Origin: Theileria orientalis strain Shintoku
Lineage: Eukaryota; Apicomplexa; Aconoidasida; Piroplasmida; Theileriidae
DNA length: 64,000 nucleotides
NCBI RefSeq assembly: GCF_000740895.1
Contig: NC_025260.1
Coordinates: 1,034,001 to 1,098,000 of the forward strand
Reading direction: 5' to 3'
A model generated the notes under the pieces. It made no database searches and was not told where the DNA came from. It was given only the letters and a program-made list of their open reading frames with translations. Positions 53,463 through 64,000 of this stretch are shown here, in pieces; position 1 is the first letter of the stretch; the number at the start of each line of letters is the position of its first letter. The translations under genes were made by a program, and so were the position numbers.

Positions 53463-54530
53463 GGTTCCAGACAAAAATTAAATTTAATTTACACTTTTAA
53501 ATGTATTTAAATTAATAATGTTAATAACATTTGCGATATTGAACATAAAAATGAATTAGTATGTAAAATGTGTAGTTTAATTCACAATTATGCCTAATGT
53601 GTAAACTATAAATAATGTTAATTGGGTTAACTTAGTTCTTGCAAAAATTAGGAAAGTTCTAACGGTTAAAAATAAGTTTTTGTATAATTTAACCTAAATT
53701 TTAAATATAATTTATATTTTTCTTAAATCAAAAAAATTAAACAAATCTCAGAGCTCTGTTCGTAGTAACGGCGTGATTTTAATTTTTTAGAACAATGTTT
53801 TTCTGTCTGAAATACATATGACACACTATCATATAACTTTAATTTTATGATTTCTGGTGTTTTTATCAAAACTATGGCTCATTTTAGTCTTGGTTAACTC
53901 CTTCAAATACGATTTTGGTAAGTCTGGGCTGAAATACGTAATTTTGTTAAATTTATTTGCCAGTTTTTTTAATTTTTGGTATTTTTTAATTCCTTAGGGT
54001 ATTTTATCTTTATTCGATATGGTTTCTTAAGATGGTAGGATGTAATATTTGTGTTTGGGGTCTGTAAAACTGGAAAAGTGACACGCCCAAACTATCCATA
54101 TTTTTGCCTTTATCTAATTCAAAATGGTTAGTATTTTGAATAATTGGCTCAAATGAAAAAAATGAATGAAATGTGTAAATATTTTCCATAATAAATTTGT
54201 GAGTAATCTTCTGGTCCGATATAAAACTATTAGTGTTATTAAAAACTCTTTTTAATTAGTAAATAATAAAAACCAATTCCAAAATGTTCTAAAATCAGTC
54301 TTTGTGGTACATAAATTATTAAAAGTGACAATTTTTATGTGAGATTAAAATACCCGACGATAATAAAATAAAAACACCAACTTAATAAAAGAATCCTAAA
54401 ATATGCTTATAAATCCATTTAAAATTTAATACATTGGTAATTTAATTAAAAATAAAGTTGTATATCGTGTAATAAAGATGCTAAAACATATTGTACAGTG
54501 AGTTAAGGGGTGTGATTAAATCTTATTGAA
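53463..54530. other. AT-rich intergenic region
   Basis: About 1.07 kb between two leftward genes. No credible frame; holds the 5' flank of the SacI-FAINT gene. Confidence 0.55.
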
Positions 54531-57500
54531 CTACATTTTACTGTATAATTTGCTGCATTTTATACTTTCCTCAATTATTTTTGAAATAGATTCATTTTGT
54601 GCGATATCGCTTAATTTACAGATTCTTAGCAGACAGCCTTGATGCAGCGCCCACACATAGGTACATTTTTTCAAAACGTTTAGGTCATGTGCCGTCACGA
54701 AGGTTGTGCAGTGGCTGAAATACTTTTGCAGAAGGTCGTAAATTTGAACTCCGAGATCGTCAATTCTTGTACCTTCCTCTTCTGTCAGGTCTTCTTCTGG
54801 TGGTTCGTCCACCACTATTACTCTATAGAAGTGCCTGTATAGCACAAGTCTAGCCAATGAAAGAGTTCTGAGTTGACTGTTTGGTACCAACGTGTCACTT
54901 TCCTCTCCTGGTTTAGTCAGTTCCATTGACTTGTATTCCATTGGGCTGCGTTGAGCCCCTTTTAATTTCTGATAATATAAAAGGGGCTCCTCTGCTACCA
55001 AAATGCTATCTAACTTCTTTCCTCCAGGAAGCTCATTAACAAATTCCAAAAGACCACAATCATTAAGGGCCTGGTTAATCTCATCGTCACTAAACAATCT
55101 TCTGGGATCGAGGAACCTACGCACAGTCCAACCCTTGAACACAAATGGCAGTTGTGGTAACACACCTATAATCTGTCGAAGGACAACCTTGGGGATATCA
55201 TTCAAATCTTTACCATCCAACAACACCTGACCTGTTCTGTTTTCAATTATGTTCTGTATCACAGACAACAAAGTTGTCTTACCAGCACCTGTTCTACCAA
55301 CCATACCAATGATTTCAGATTTATGGGCTGTCACTGTGATATTCTTCAATATCATACTTTCTGGGTTAAGGCCGGGTGTTGTGTACACACACACATTTTT
55401 TAACTCAACACTGAAATGGTTACTAGTCAAATACTTGTGAACATCCATGATGGTTATTCTAGGGTGGTAGAAAAGGCGCCTCACTTGATAAAATTTTCGG
55501 TTCTGGGCCTTAAATTCTATCGCCCTTCTCCTCAACAATTGTTTCTTATCCAGGCCACCAACGTCCTTAGTCCCAGGATTAACTAAGTACTCTTCGTGGG
55601 TGTTAGGGCTTTTGCCGAATGTAAGGTTCGCACCTGGAGGAATGAAGTACTTGAACCTATCAACGGTACACATATAAACCTCGACCGTGGAAAAAATAGT
55701 CGTAAATTTGGTGAACGACTTTATGACGTTCATGGACAGAGACAGGGCCAACCCAAAATACCCAACCCTCAACTTGGTTGTCGTGAATCTATCCAACAGT
55801 ATCGGAATCACAAGTATTACAAAGGTCGTTGCTGAGAAGATCCAGTTGAAGGATATGGAAAGCCACGTCAACATGGAAAACATGGCGAAGTTTGACCTGA
55901 TCTTATAGTCGTTGTGTTCCGCGTGATTCACCAACAGCTCCAGGTCCTTTCTGAAGCTCCTATATATCGACGGCCCCGTGGTCGCATTCTCGATGTTCCT
56001 GTTGAGCTGCGCCGTAGTCTCCAGGAAACACAGTTCAATCACTTTCGAACTTCTGATGCAGTTCAAGAACATGATCTTGGAGATGATCAGAAGGGCCGTC
56101 ACTACTAAAGGGATTGAGATTGGAATCAGGTAAAACAGTGTTACCAAATGAATCACGGTGAGTATAAATGACGAAACTAACAAGTAAAACTCGTGGCACA
56201 GGGAGTCGTCTAACATTATGATGTCGCACAGTATGTACGTCATCACCTGATTGATTTCATTCTTCACCTTGATCACTGAGGAGCTGTACTTGAAGATTGA
56301 GTTGATGCAGTACTCGTGGAACTTGCGTGAGGACGTGATGCACGCCATGCTCAGTGTCAGTGTGAACAGAAGCGACAGTACAATTATAATTGTTACTATG
56401 AGCGCCATGGTTTTCAGCGATAAGTTGCTCTGCTTCTTAATTTCAGACAGGTCTACGAATTTGCCATCCTTGTGTTGGTTAATGTTATTGGTTATGTAGT
56501 CTGACAAGTCGGTTGACAGGACAAGTTTTACGTTATCCATGATCGTTATAACGATGATCAGCATTATTGAGATTGCGAACATTGCTGACGCCGGCTTCAT
56601 ATAAACTAGGTGCGGATCGAACTCTATGCCCTTCTTCTGATGTGCAGAAAATGAGTCAAACGACTTTAAGTAGCTCGATTTCGTTTCTTCAGTTCTACCC
56701 AGCCTTGTATTAGAACCTGACGAGCACGTACTCAGCATATCGTCCGTGAAACCGTTTGTATGATAGATATCCGTGGTCGTCGCCTTGAGATCAGCGTGAT
56801 CTGCATCGTCTTCTTTAATGTTCTTCGCAAAGTCATGAAGATTGGAATATAACTCCACCTCGTTGTTTTTAATGTCACAAATTGTTACTTTATGGAGTTG
56901 GCCTACATCTGATGATTTCAAACACAATTCAAGAGACTGTTTTGATGTAGTTAAAACAACTGACAGGTCATCCTTAACTAATAATCCAGTTTTAACGTTA
57001 AACAGGTTATTGAATACATTTTTGGATACATAGGGGTCCAGGCACTGGAACGAGGCATCCAAACACATTAAGAACGAACACTTGCTGTTATTATACTCCT
57101 TGTTGACTTTATGGAACACCAAATAAGCATATATTGCACGAGCCAACTCCACTCTCACTCTCTGACCTCCACTGAGTGAATGGGCATTATCTGATACTAC
57201 TCTGAGGTCACCTTTATCCCAGGTTGATATGTCAAGTTCTAGTTCAACAGCCTTCAGCACAGTGTTGTACAGATGCTCGTCAAACTTATAACCAAATACA
57301 ATGTTGGATCTAATAGTACCCTGTTGTAGAAATATGTCCTCAGATGCATAGAATATTGGCATTGATGTGTGTAATGGTACAACGGCCATGGAGCCCCCAA
57401 CCAGGGTCATTTCACCAATCATTGACTTTATGAAGTTAGATTTGCCAGCACCTTTTGAGCCTGTGACAATGGCTATTTCGCCGCGTTTCAACTCAAAGTT

Positions 57501-59111
57501 GACATTCTTCAATAACGGTTCATAGTTTTTGTTTAATAGGTCGTTGCGTGTGTGGACCCATGTGAATGAGGCGTCCTTGTAGTAGACTACAATGTCCTTA
57601 GGGAGCTGAGTTGTTATAGGAACTATGTTTGTGGATGTTTTCACTGAACCTGTGTATTTGTTATCACTGATATAAAAATTAGGCGAACTGTCTTTGTAAA
57701 ATTTTTCCAACCTTTTGTATGATGGAAACGACGTTCCAATGTGCTTTATCGATATGGGTATTAGAAACATGGAGTTGATAATCCTCATGTATATGTAAAA
57801 GGTCGTGACAAACGCCGATGTGTCAATTTCAGTGATAAGGCTCACATTGTTAACCGACTTAACAAAGTACCTCTGCATCACGTAAAAGGATACATTGATG
57901 CACGAGGAGTACAGTGCTATGTTGAAGTATAGGAGGAACATCCTTATGTAGAAAAGCGAAAGCTCATTGTTCCTCGCCTGCGTGATAATGTTTGCCGCAA
58001 TGTCGTCGTAGAACATTTTCCTAATCACCGGCAGAGAGTTCAAAATGCTGCTCAGCCTGCATATTTTGTTGTCCCTAATGTACAGTATCCATCCGAAGGC
58101 ATAACAGCCGATAATTTCCATCACGACCATCAGGAATATAAAGACGACTCCCACTAAGTATAACACCCATATGTTTACCCTTATCTTAGTTGACATGAGA
58201 AAAATCCCGTATACGAAGTTGGTTAAAAACTCTATGATGGTGATCAGTGAAGAGAACAACACCGATATTCCGTACGAGTCTGTGAAGTCGATTGTTATCA
58301 TCTTCGGACTCATTTCTCTGGTCTGGTGGCGTCTCGCCGGGCAGTAGAGTGGATTTTTGGAACACTCAGAGTCAGGCGCGCAACTGTGTACTACCTGGTT
58401 GCACACGCCCAGCGCGTTGGAGCCGTTTATGTTGTTTGCAAAGTTCCTTCTGTGCGACAGCCCGTGTCGAAACGCCGCTACCGGCGGACACGACTGCACT
58501 ATTAAGACGAACCTGGACATGTAGAAGTTGAAGTTTCCCACGAAAAGGCCGTCGAGTATCTGGCACAGGATGATGGCCAGCAGAAAGAGGACCGTGCTGA
58601 CGAGGGTGAACGACTTGTCTGAGAGTATTTTGAGCAGCCTCTCCACCAAGACTGAGATGCTCATGCTCAGGACGTTCGTGACCACTATGCCCAGAAGCCC
58701 GAGCAGCACTCTCTTCCAGAACGCGACAAACATCGCCTTCACGAATACAGATTTTCTCGGCCTTTTCTCTTTTTTCTTCTTTGACTTCGACCTGGAAAGC
58801 TCCAGGAGCTCCAGCTTCACCAACTCTTCGCTGATGTGGTTCGATAAAATCGGCTCCCAGTACTGTATTTGGTCCGACAGCGGCAGCGGGTGAAACCTGT
58901 ATGGCTCCAGGTACCCCTTGGAGTACAGGGCAATCCACCTTGGCACCCAGTGATAAAACGGGTACTTAAGAGCGTTCGAGTCGTCGTAGTATCGGAATCT
59001 TCTACTCTTAGCGCCTTTGTAGTACGATTTATCATGAACGTCGCTCTCCCAGAAAAAGGCCTCCGGCCCATCTCCAGACTCTGTGAGCTTACTGAACGGC
59101 TGCTGTTTCAT
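54531..59111 (-). CDS. ABC transporter, ABCC/MRP-like full transporter
   Basis: A single exon encodes 1526 residues. Order: cytosolic N-terminus with PRWIALYSKGYLEPYRFHPL, six-helix membrane domain 1 with an unusual Cys-rich lumenal insert (~residues 240-262), NBD1, linker, membrane domain 2, NBD2. NBD1: Walker A GSKGAGKSN (~549), canonical signature LSGGQRVRVELARA (~645), but Walker B is LMCLDAS without the catalytic Glu, and the switch His is absent (TTSKQS). NBD2: Walker A GRTGAGKTTLLS (~1274), Walker B IVVDEPPEE (~1437), switch TAHDLN, but a degenerate signature (NSQLRTLSLARLVL). That is one canonical and one degenerate ATP site, as in the ABCC class. Substrate unknown. Its ATG overlaps the stop of a coding-like frame upstream. 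Confidence 0.88.
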   Translation of the reverse strand: MKQQPFSKLTESGDGPEAFFWESDVHDKSYYKGAKSRRFRYYDDSNALKYPFYHWVPRWIALYSKGYLEPYRFHPLPLSDQIQYWEPILSNHISEELVKLELLELSRSKSKKKKEKRPRKSVFVKAMFVAFWKRVLLGLLGIVVTNVLSMSISVLVERLLKILSDKSFTLVSTVLFLLAIILCQILDGLFVGNFNFYMSRFVLIVQSCPPVAAFRHGLSHRRNFANNINGSNALGVCNQVVHSCAPDSECSKNPLYCPARRHQTREMSPKMITIDFTDSYGISVLFSSLITIIEFLTNFVYGIFLMSTKIRVNIWVLYLVGVVFIFLMVVMEIIGCYAFGWILYIRDNKICRLSSILNSLPVIRKMFYDDIAANIITQARNNELSLFYIRMFLLYFNIALYSSCINVSFYVMQRYFVKSVNNVSLITEIDTSAFVTTFYIYMRIINSMFLIPISIKHIGTSFPSYKRLEKFYKDSSPNFYISDNKYTGSVKTSTNIVPITTQLPKDIVVYYKDASFTWVHTRNDLLNKNYEPLLKNVNFELKRGEIAIVTGSKGAGKSNFIKSMIGEMTLVGGSMAVVPLHTSMPIFYASEDIFLQQGTIRSNIVFGYKFDEHLYNTVLKAVELELDISTWDKGDLRVVSDNAHSLSGGQRVRVELARAIYAYLVFHKVNKEYNNSKCSFLMCLDASFQCLDPYVSKNVFNNLFNVKTGLLVKDDLSVVLTTSKQSLELCLKSSDVGQLHKVTICDIKNNEVELYSNLHDFAKNIKEDDADHADLKATTTDIYHTNGFTDDMLSTCSSGSNTRLGRTEETKSSYLKSFDSFSAHQKKGIEFDPHLVYMKPASAMFAISIMLIIVITIMDNVKLVLSTDLSDYITNNINQHKDGKFVDLSEIKKQSNLSLKTMALIVTIIIVLSLLFTLTLSMACITSSRKFHEYCINSIFKYSSSVIKVKNEINQVMTYILCDIIMLDDSLCHEFYLLVSSFILTVIHLVTLFYLIPISIPLVVTALLIISKIMFLNCIRSSKVIELCFLETTAQLNRNIENATTGPSIYRSFRKDLELLVNHAEHNDYKIRSNFAMFSMLTWLSISFNWIFSATTFVILVIPILLDRFTTTKLRVGYFGLALSLSMNVIKSFTKFTTIFSTVEVYMCTVDRFKYFIPPGANLTFGKSPNTHEEYLVNPGTKDVGGLDKKQLLRRRAIEFKAQNRKFYQVRRLFYHPRITIMDVHKYLTSNHFSVELKNVCVYTTPGLNPESMILKNITVTAHKSEIIGMVGRTGAGKTTLLSVIQNIIENRTGQVLLDGKDLNDIPKVVLRQIIGVLPQLPFVFKGWTVRRFLDPRRLFSDDEINQALNDCGLLEFVNELPGGKKLDSILVAEEPLLYYQKLKGAQRSPMEYKSMELTKPGEESDTLVPNSQLRTLSLARLVLYRHFYRVIVVDEPPEEDLTEEEGTRIDDLGVQIYDLLQKYFSHCTTFVTAHDLNVLKKCTYVWALHQGCLLRICKLSDIAQNESISKIIEESIKCSKLYSKM

Positions 59112-59309
59112 TTATAAATCTCTTTTCCCGCTTCCTTTGCTTCTCTCGCTGACGATCCACGTCCACCAGTTTCTTTAGGCCCTCTAAATTCCTCGGTCAC
59201 TGGTGTAGGCGTTGCATTAAAAACACTATAAGTCCAGGCACCATGCATAATTTATAATTGTTCTATCTCCAGTTTACTGCCTTCGAAGTGGCCAATCTAA
59301 TTCATGTTG
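59108..59309 (-). CDS. 3' exons of an unresolved small gene
   Basis: Two exons join in frame: 59278-59309 and 59108-59225, over a 52-nt GT..AG intron. They read QHELDWPLRRHVFNATPTPV, then TEEFRGPKETGGRG and a charged end. The stop TGA overlaps the ATG of the ABC transporter. The exon needs a phase-0 upstream exon; several coding-like stretches lie at 59340-59600 on the same strand but I could not chain them with confidence. Family unknown. Confidence 0.4.
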
Positions 59310-60192
59310 CTATTATATCATCAAGATCGCTATCAGTTCCGGCTGTTTCAAACCCTAATAAATCGAGTGTACCTATATTATTCATTATTATTTCGAATAC
59401 TCTTCAAACGCTTTTAAATACATTTATAGGTCATTTAAACAGCAGTTTTATCCACCTTTTAGGTTTATACCTGTTCTTTGTGAATAAAATATGTATCCAG
59501 TGTAGGTTTTTACCAATATAATATACACACGGCCTTTAAATACTATTTTTGGGGCGACTTACCATTATAAACCAGTGGGTTTTTAAGTAAAAATTATAGT
59601 GAGTTGTTTACTTTCCTTACAAAAGTGTTTTATGGTAACAGATGACGAGATTGTTTAAAACTCCAATCCTAGGAGAACTCACACTACTAATTTTACATAA
59701 AATTTAAAATATTTTTAAATTTATAATGTTAAAAATAAAATACAAGTGCAAGTTGATGAAATTTGAATCGGCATACTATAGTGTTTGTGCAATGTATAGG
59801 GATTCTATGACAGTTAATAGAATTTGTTTTCCATAGAGTGTAAGTTTAACATATCGGTGTCAAAAGTTTAAAATTTATTTATTTCTACTGAAATCTTTAC
59901 AGAATCCTATCAACAATGATAGACTGGCAACTCCGCGAACTAACATGGTTCATTCCTGTTATCTTTTTCTTGAACACTTCAAACTGCCTTTTGATAATTG
60001 ATTTATTTTAGTGTGTGCCAAATTTTTTATACTGTTCTTTTTTTTTACTTAAATTTGCTTAACACACTGACGTTTAGAGTGACGGTGACATTCAGCTTGC
60101 GTAAGGCACGTCATTCTTAAATTTTGCGATACATTACCAATGCAGTTGTATTTGTATGATTATTAAATCAAAACGGTTACATTGCAGTTGCG
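59310..60192. other. Region with coding-like fragments, mostly unassigned
   Basis: On the minus strand between 59330 and 59600 there are short coding-like stretches, for example NNIGTLDLLGFETAGTDSDL at about 59310-59390 and a basic stretch (YKPKRWIKLLFK) near 59430. They probably belong to one or two small multi-exon genes. From 59600 to 60192 I see only AT-rich sequence. Confidence 0.35.
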
Positions 60193-60914
60193 TTAGTCGA
60201 GCAGGTCATCGTTAATTGATTCTGGTAGTGTGCCATTGACCGATATAGCATAGCATCCAGGTATTAGATTAACTAATAAGTGTTAGTAAGGGGTGTGCGA
60301 TAGTCTATACTAGCGAAAGGTGGGCAATACTCTAAAAATTACTTAAATTGTTGTATTTTGCGGACCACGACTTCTCCGGGTCCATAATTGACAAAAATCC
60401 ACTAAAATTTGAACTTGTACAATCTAAAGTACGCCTTCTATCCCCGTCCATTTGTAAATGTGTGCAATTTCCACAGCCATTCTCATAAAACTGTGTTTCA
60501 TTAATTGTGTTATGTATTTTACGGTAAAGTGTATACATAGATATCACTAAAATGGTGATAAATATCAAAAGCACTGACACTAACCTGATCCTCTGTCATT
60601 ATTAAACGGCATCTTATGCAGGCTCGTAGCTTTAACCCTGGTCTTTCACCTTCGAAGGTCCTCCTTTTAATCATTCCCCTAATTAAAATGTTTAACGTAA
60701 CGCTCAGTGATCAAATAAGTAAATTAGCGTACTTCGGAATGAAATCATATATTCTATCTTTTGATGGCTCGTCATCTCTATCATCCTTATCCAAATGATC
60801 ATTTTCATCATCGAACATGTCTGTAATGGTTATAAAGTTAAAGAAAAAATCATGAAAGGTATAAATAATATTATGTAGATAAATAATTAGTTAAAAATTA
60901 CCATCATGAGCCAT
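60193..60914 (-). CDS. SPT4: Transcription elongation factor SPT4
   Basis: Five exons join in frame: 60902-60914, 60733-60820, 60585-60678, 60343-60490, 60193-60272; 140 residues. The Spt4 zinc finger is intact: ACIRC, then ENGCGNC, giving two CxxC pairs (C-x2-C...C-x2-C). Downstream are LDCTSSNFSGFLSIMDPEKS, W and the last exon PGCYAISVNGTLPESI, all matching the family in order. An acidic N-terminal extension of ~35 residues (DDENDHLDKDDRDDEPSKD) precedes it. Spt4 pairs with the NGN domain of Spt5 on RNA polymerase II to aid elongation. The first 13-nt exon is the least certain part; ATG at 60818 is an alternative start. Confidence 0.88.
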
Positions 60915-61082
60915 TATAACAATAGATGATAAAAGAAATAAACTGATAAGTTAAAATTGTACCTCACAAACTATCTTGTATACGTAAACTTTATAAGTAA
61001 ACTTTTTACTGAGATTTATATTGTATAATGTTTAGTGTTTACCCAGCGAGTGTAAATGTATATTATTGTATTTAGTTGAGAG

Positions 61083-63056
61083 ATGGGAACCCAGACGAGG
61101 GGTGTAACATTCTATTTCGACGAATCATATATCGAAGAAAATCCCAGGTTGAACGTTCCCTTGAGCATTGTAAAAAATGAATCGCGTTCAGTTTCGATAT
61201 TTAACAAATATTTGTATGATTTAAACGTATCTTATAAAAAATCCGATTCCCTACTCTCAATCAATAAACATGACGCAGGAGCAAATTTGGAAAATGTAAA
61301 TAGACGGTCGAGTAGCAGTGTTAAAAAACATGAAGAGAGCAGTTACACCCGTAAAGATTCTAGTAAGTTTAGGACTGGATACCCGGATACGAAGAACATT
61401 GAAGATTTAGTAGAAAGCAATATCGTAAAATCGAAACAAGTGTACAACAGACTTATAAACGATGCCTTGGAGGAGTTGGAGAACCTGGAAAGAGCGGAAA
61501 GGGAACTGAGAGAGAAAGAACTTAAAGAAAAATTGGAAAGGGAAAAGAAAATAAAGGAGGAAGAGGAAAGACAAAAGGAACTGGAAAGATTAAAAAATGA
61601 ACAGGAAGAAGCGGAGAATAGAGGAGGAATCGGATCAGCAACAAGTAATGTAGAGTCAAGTAGTGTGAATGTGTTGTTTAATGAGCAAGACTACGTGCCG
61701 AAAAACAATACAGTAAAGATATATGAGGATATAACAGACAGTTTCAACGAATACGACAAACAGTACAATGAAATTAAGGCAAACAGTACGTTGAAAAGGA
61801 ACAGAATAGACATAAGTAAGAGAGTGACAGCATGTTTAAACGGACTGGCGAACACGGAGAAGCAAATACAGCTGATATTCGACAGGTTGGCGCAGATGCT
61901 CACCGAGTTCCCGCAAATGAAGCTGTTCATAGCGTTTAAGATCATCGAGGGGATACTGAACTGCTGCGAAGAAGGGTGCCAAATATACATAAACAACAAG
62001 TCGGCATGGTCATTTTCGAGGATCCTGCAGAAGTTGGTGGAGCTGGACCAGACGTTCAGCACAATATACCTAAAGTTGATATCGGCGAAGTGCATCTTCG
62101 CAATACCGAGGTTCTACGTGAGTAAGTCGCAGACTCCAGGGAGCGTCACGAGCGCAGACGCAAGCAATATCGCAAACAACGGCAGTGTTGGCGCTGACGT
62201 GGCAGCTCTGTGTAAAATATACGGATACGAGTTAAGCAACAGCAGCAGCGACATAAAGTACAACAAGAGGCTGAAGTCGTTCCTGACGCTGCACCTGGCC
62301 TTCTTCGTCGTCAGGAAGGACTACAGGAGCATATGGAGTTTCTATTCGAACGTGGTCAACGCAAGTTGGGACAACGTGCTGCTGCCGGTGGTGCCAAACA
62401 TACTGATAACGCTGCTGACCACAACCTCGTACTTCATGCTAGGGGCGTACCAAATACAGTTTAGGAAGGTAACGAGGAAATATAAGCACATATTTACTTG
62501 TTTGGGTAGTTACTTAGTTTGTTTTGTTGGTTATATCAGTAGCTGGTTAGTTATTTATTCACTCAAATACCAGGTTACTTATTTGGGTAGTTACTTATTC
62601 ACTCAAATACCAGGTTACTTATTTGGGTAGTTACTTAGTTTGTTAGTTGCATAGTTACCTATTTGCTCAGTTAAGTGTTTATATGGACAAGTATTAACGC
62701 AAATTTTACTTCCGTAAGTAACCTATTTAACCCAATTATTATCATTTATTAGATACTGGTCAACATAGTCCAGCTGTTGAACTCGAGGTTGAACAACCTG
62801 ATGTACACCGCGTCATTCCAAATGTATCGGGGACAAGTTGAGGAGTTTATTCAACAATTCAAGTAAGAAATTAACCCATACGAATATCAGTTTAGCATAT
62901 TGTGTGATTAGTTAAGTAACAGAAAAGATATTAATTGATGCTTCTACAAGTTTTATGACTATACTAATCATCAATTATAGTTCAAAGGGGAAGTTTGATG
63001 TGCCTGAAGGGTACAGCCTGAAATATAAGGAGGAAGAATTGAGAAGGGACGTTTAA
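61083..63056 (+). CDS. GLE1: GLE1-like mRNA export factor
   Basis: Exons 61083-62468, 62753-62862 and 62981-63056 join in frame; 523 residues. After a polar N-terminus, a strong charged coiled coil (about 130-175, ELREKELKEKLEREKKIKEE) leads to an all-helical domain resembling Gle1: RVTACLNGLANTEKQIQLIF, then FKIIEGILNCCEEG, and the conserved KCIFAIPRFY. Later come FLTLHLAFFVVRKDY and MLGAYQIQFRKILVNIVQLL. Gle1 with IP6 activates the DEAD-box ATPase Dbp5 at the nuclear pore to release mRNPs. Length matches yeast Gle1 (538). Identification rests on domain order and these blocks. Confidence 0.75.
62555..62634. repeat. 40-bp x 2 tandem repeat in GLE1 intron 1
   Basis: Two perfect 40-bp units (62555-62594, 62595-62634) starting ttattcactcaaatacc, with a partial third at about 62500-62515. 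The unspliced frame runs into this array and stops at 62628-62630. Confidence 0.93.
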
Positions 63057-63591
63057 TGTGTTATATTTATACGTACATAAGGAATACTAATATGTCAACG
63101 CCATATTAAGCTGAAACTGAGGGGTTTAAAACTGAGTGTTGATCATAACAGATTGAATTTAGGAATGCTGATAATAACAAATTACGTCTTAAACTTATTT
63201 TAAAAAATAAGATGTAGCGTCTTTTCATGTATTTTAAGCCTAATTTGTGGAAATGAACTAAATGTGTGTATCAGTGGAATCTGTGTAGGGCCGAAAAAAG
63301 GTGAACATTTATAAAAATGGAGGCTAAATAAAGTATAAAAAACTACACAGCATAAATGAAGTCATAGTATAAAGGCATTGATGTAAATATAATACATTGA
63401 ATCTCCATGCCAATATTTATGGTCAACACAGTAATTAAGAGGATAGTTCATGTTCAAGATGCCTAGTGTAAGGCACTCTCGACATTGACAGGGGCAGCAT
63501 CCGTTTCACTGCCCGAAATATCAGTTAATTTACAAATGTGTTCACAGCGTAGGTCACTTTTAAACCCGTAATAGGTTCCTGTTACTTATAT
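63057..63591. other. Intergenic region between convergent genes
   Basis: About 535 bp of AT-rich sequence, no frame or repeat seen. Confidence 0.5.
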
Positions 63592-64000
63592 TTACACGAG
63601 GATTATGGACTCCGCCATCCTCTCTATCGAGTTGTCGAGCGAGGCCACCCGAGACCTGAACTGGTCGTAGTCCTGCTTCAGCGTACTCAGTTCGTCGTCC
63701 AGGTGCTGGAGCTCGCTCCTCAGCCTGGCGTTTTCCATGGCCAAATTTGGGCAGTCCTTGAAGGTCTGAGAGAAGTACATTTTGCAGCCGTCCATGAACT
63801 TTTCACGGTTTTCCTGCCTATAATCCTGCGAAGGAAGGCCCTCAGAGAGCTTGGGCAGCTCTGCGTTTGGCGTGTAACTGACCCAACCGTTCTTCAGCAG
63901 CTTGAACTGCTTAATCTCTCCGTTCAGCTGGAGCAGAGTCATGAAATTGGTGCCGGTCACCGACACGACGTAGGCGCACTCCTCTGGAGTCTTGGCAGTA
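63592..64000 (-). CDS. 3' part of a hypothetical coiled-coil protein
   Basis: The frame is open to the right edge, 135 codons visible. It starts at the edge with TAKTPEECAYVVSVTGTNFM and then KQFKLLKNGWVSYTP. The end is a heptad coiled coil (NARLRSELQHLDDELSTLKQ) and a short hydrophobic C-terminus (AESIILV). GC-rich codon use like other core genes here. Family not recognised; the 5' part lies outside the window. Confidence 0.75.
   Translation of the reverse strand, partial: TAKTPEECAYVVSVTGTNFMTLLQLNGEIKQFKLLKNGWVSYTPNAELPKLSEGLPSQDYRQENREKFMDGCKMYFSQTFKDCPNLAMENARLRSELQHLDDELSTLKQDYDQFRSRVASLDNSIERMAESIILV

Noticed and set aside
1..64000. CRISPR arrays, insertion sequences, tRNA or rRNA genes
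   Set aside because: None recognised; the tandem repeats found have no unique spacers, and no transposase or tRNA-like B-box was seen.

Overview
This window is nuclear DNA of an apicomplexan piroplasm, almost certainly a Theileria. The evidence is several proteins built from FAINT (DUF529) domains, a tandem family of multi-pass membrane proteins of the Tpr/Tar type, densely packed genes on both strands, and many very short introns (about 29-60 nt). Asparagine- and serine-rich tracts fit the same group. The T. orientalis group is my best guess, because coding regions are only moderately AT-rich, but the species is inferred and not proven. All intron positions were placed by eye, from GT..AG sites, frame continuity and family resemblance.

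Layout. (1) 1-12150 is a rearranged, partly accessory region. It holds a secreted PQ-rich FAINT protein running off the left edge. Two copies of a 2.1-2.5 kb module follow, each with a three-FAINT-domain secreted gene; one copy is frameshifted and one is intact with an extra triple 114-bp repeat. Between them lie housekeeping genes: a CHRAC/Dpb4-like histone-fold protein, ribosomal protein S13, riboflavin kinase and an unknown gene. The second module sits inside a roughly 640-bp direct duplication that copies the promoter and first exons of two divergent genes. (2) 11971-29800 is a conserved core: an Hsp110/Hsp70-type protein fused to TPRs, a mitochondrial uS12, a p24 cargo receptor, MCM3, Ubc13, the ER protein nicalin, a small membrane protein and a coiled-coil protein. 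(3) 29842-39225 is one giant chromatin gene (SET, PHD finger, C-terminal Tudor-like domain). (4) 39300-49700 is a tandem array of three Tpr/Tar-like membrane-protein genes separated by long AT-rich spacers. The first two show a mosaic of near-identical and diverged segments, and the third carries an in-frame stop. (5) 50253-59111 holds a SacI phosphoinositide phosphatase fused to three FAINT domains and an ABCC-type transporter. (6) 59100-64000 returns to core genes: SPT4, GLE1 and the 3' part of an unrecognised coiled-coil gene.

How they fit together. Core genes serve translation, replication, transcription elongation, mRNA export, ubiquitin signalling and ER membrane-protein biogenesis. The accessory genes (FAINT proteins, Tpr-like proteins, ABC transporter, SacI-FAINT fusion) are of the kind piroplasms use at the host interface. 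The most unusual item is the SacI-FAINT fusion with a possible N-terminal signal sequence. The nested module duplication is the clearest structural event.
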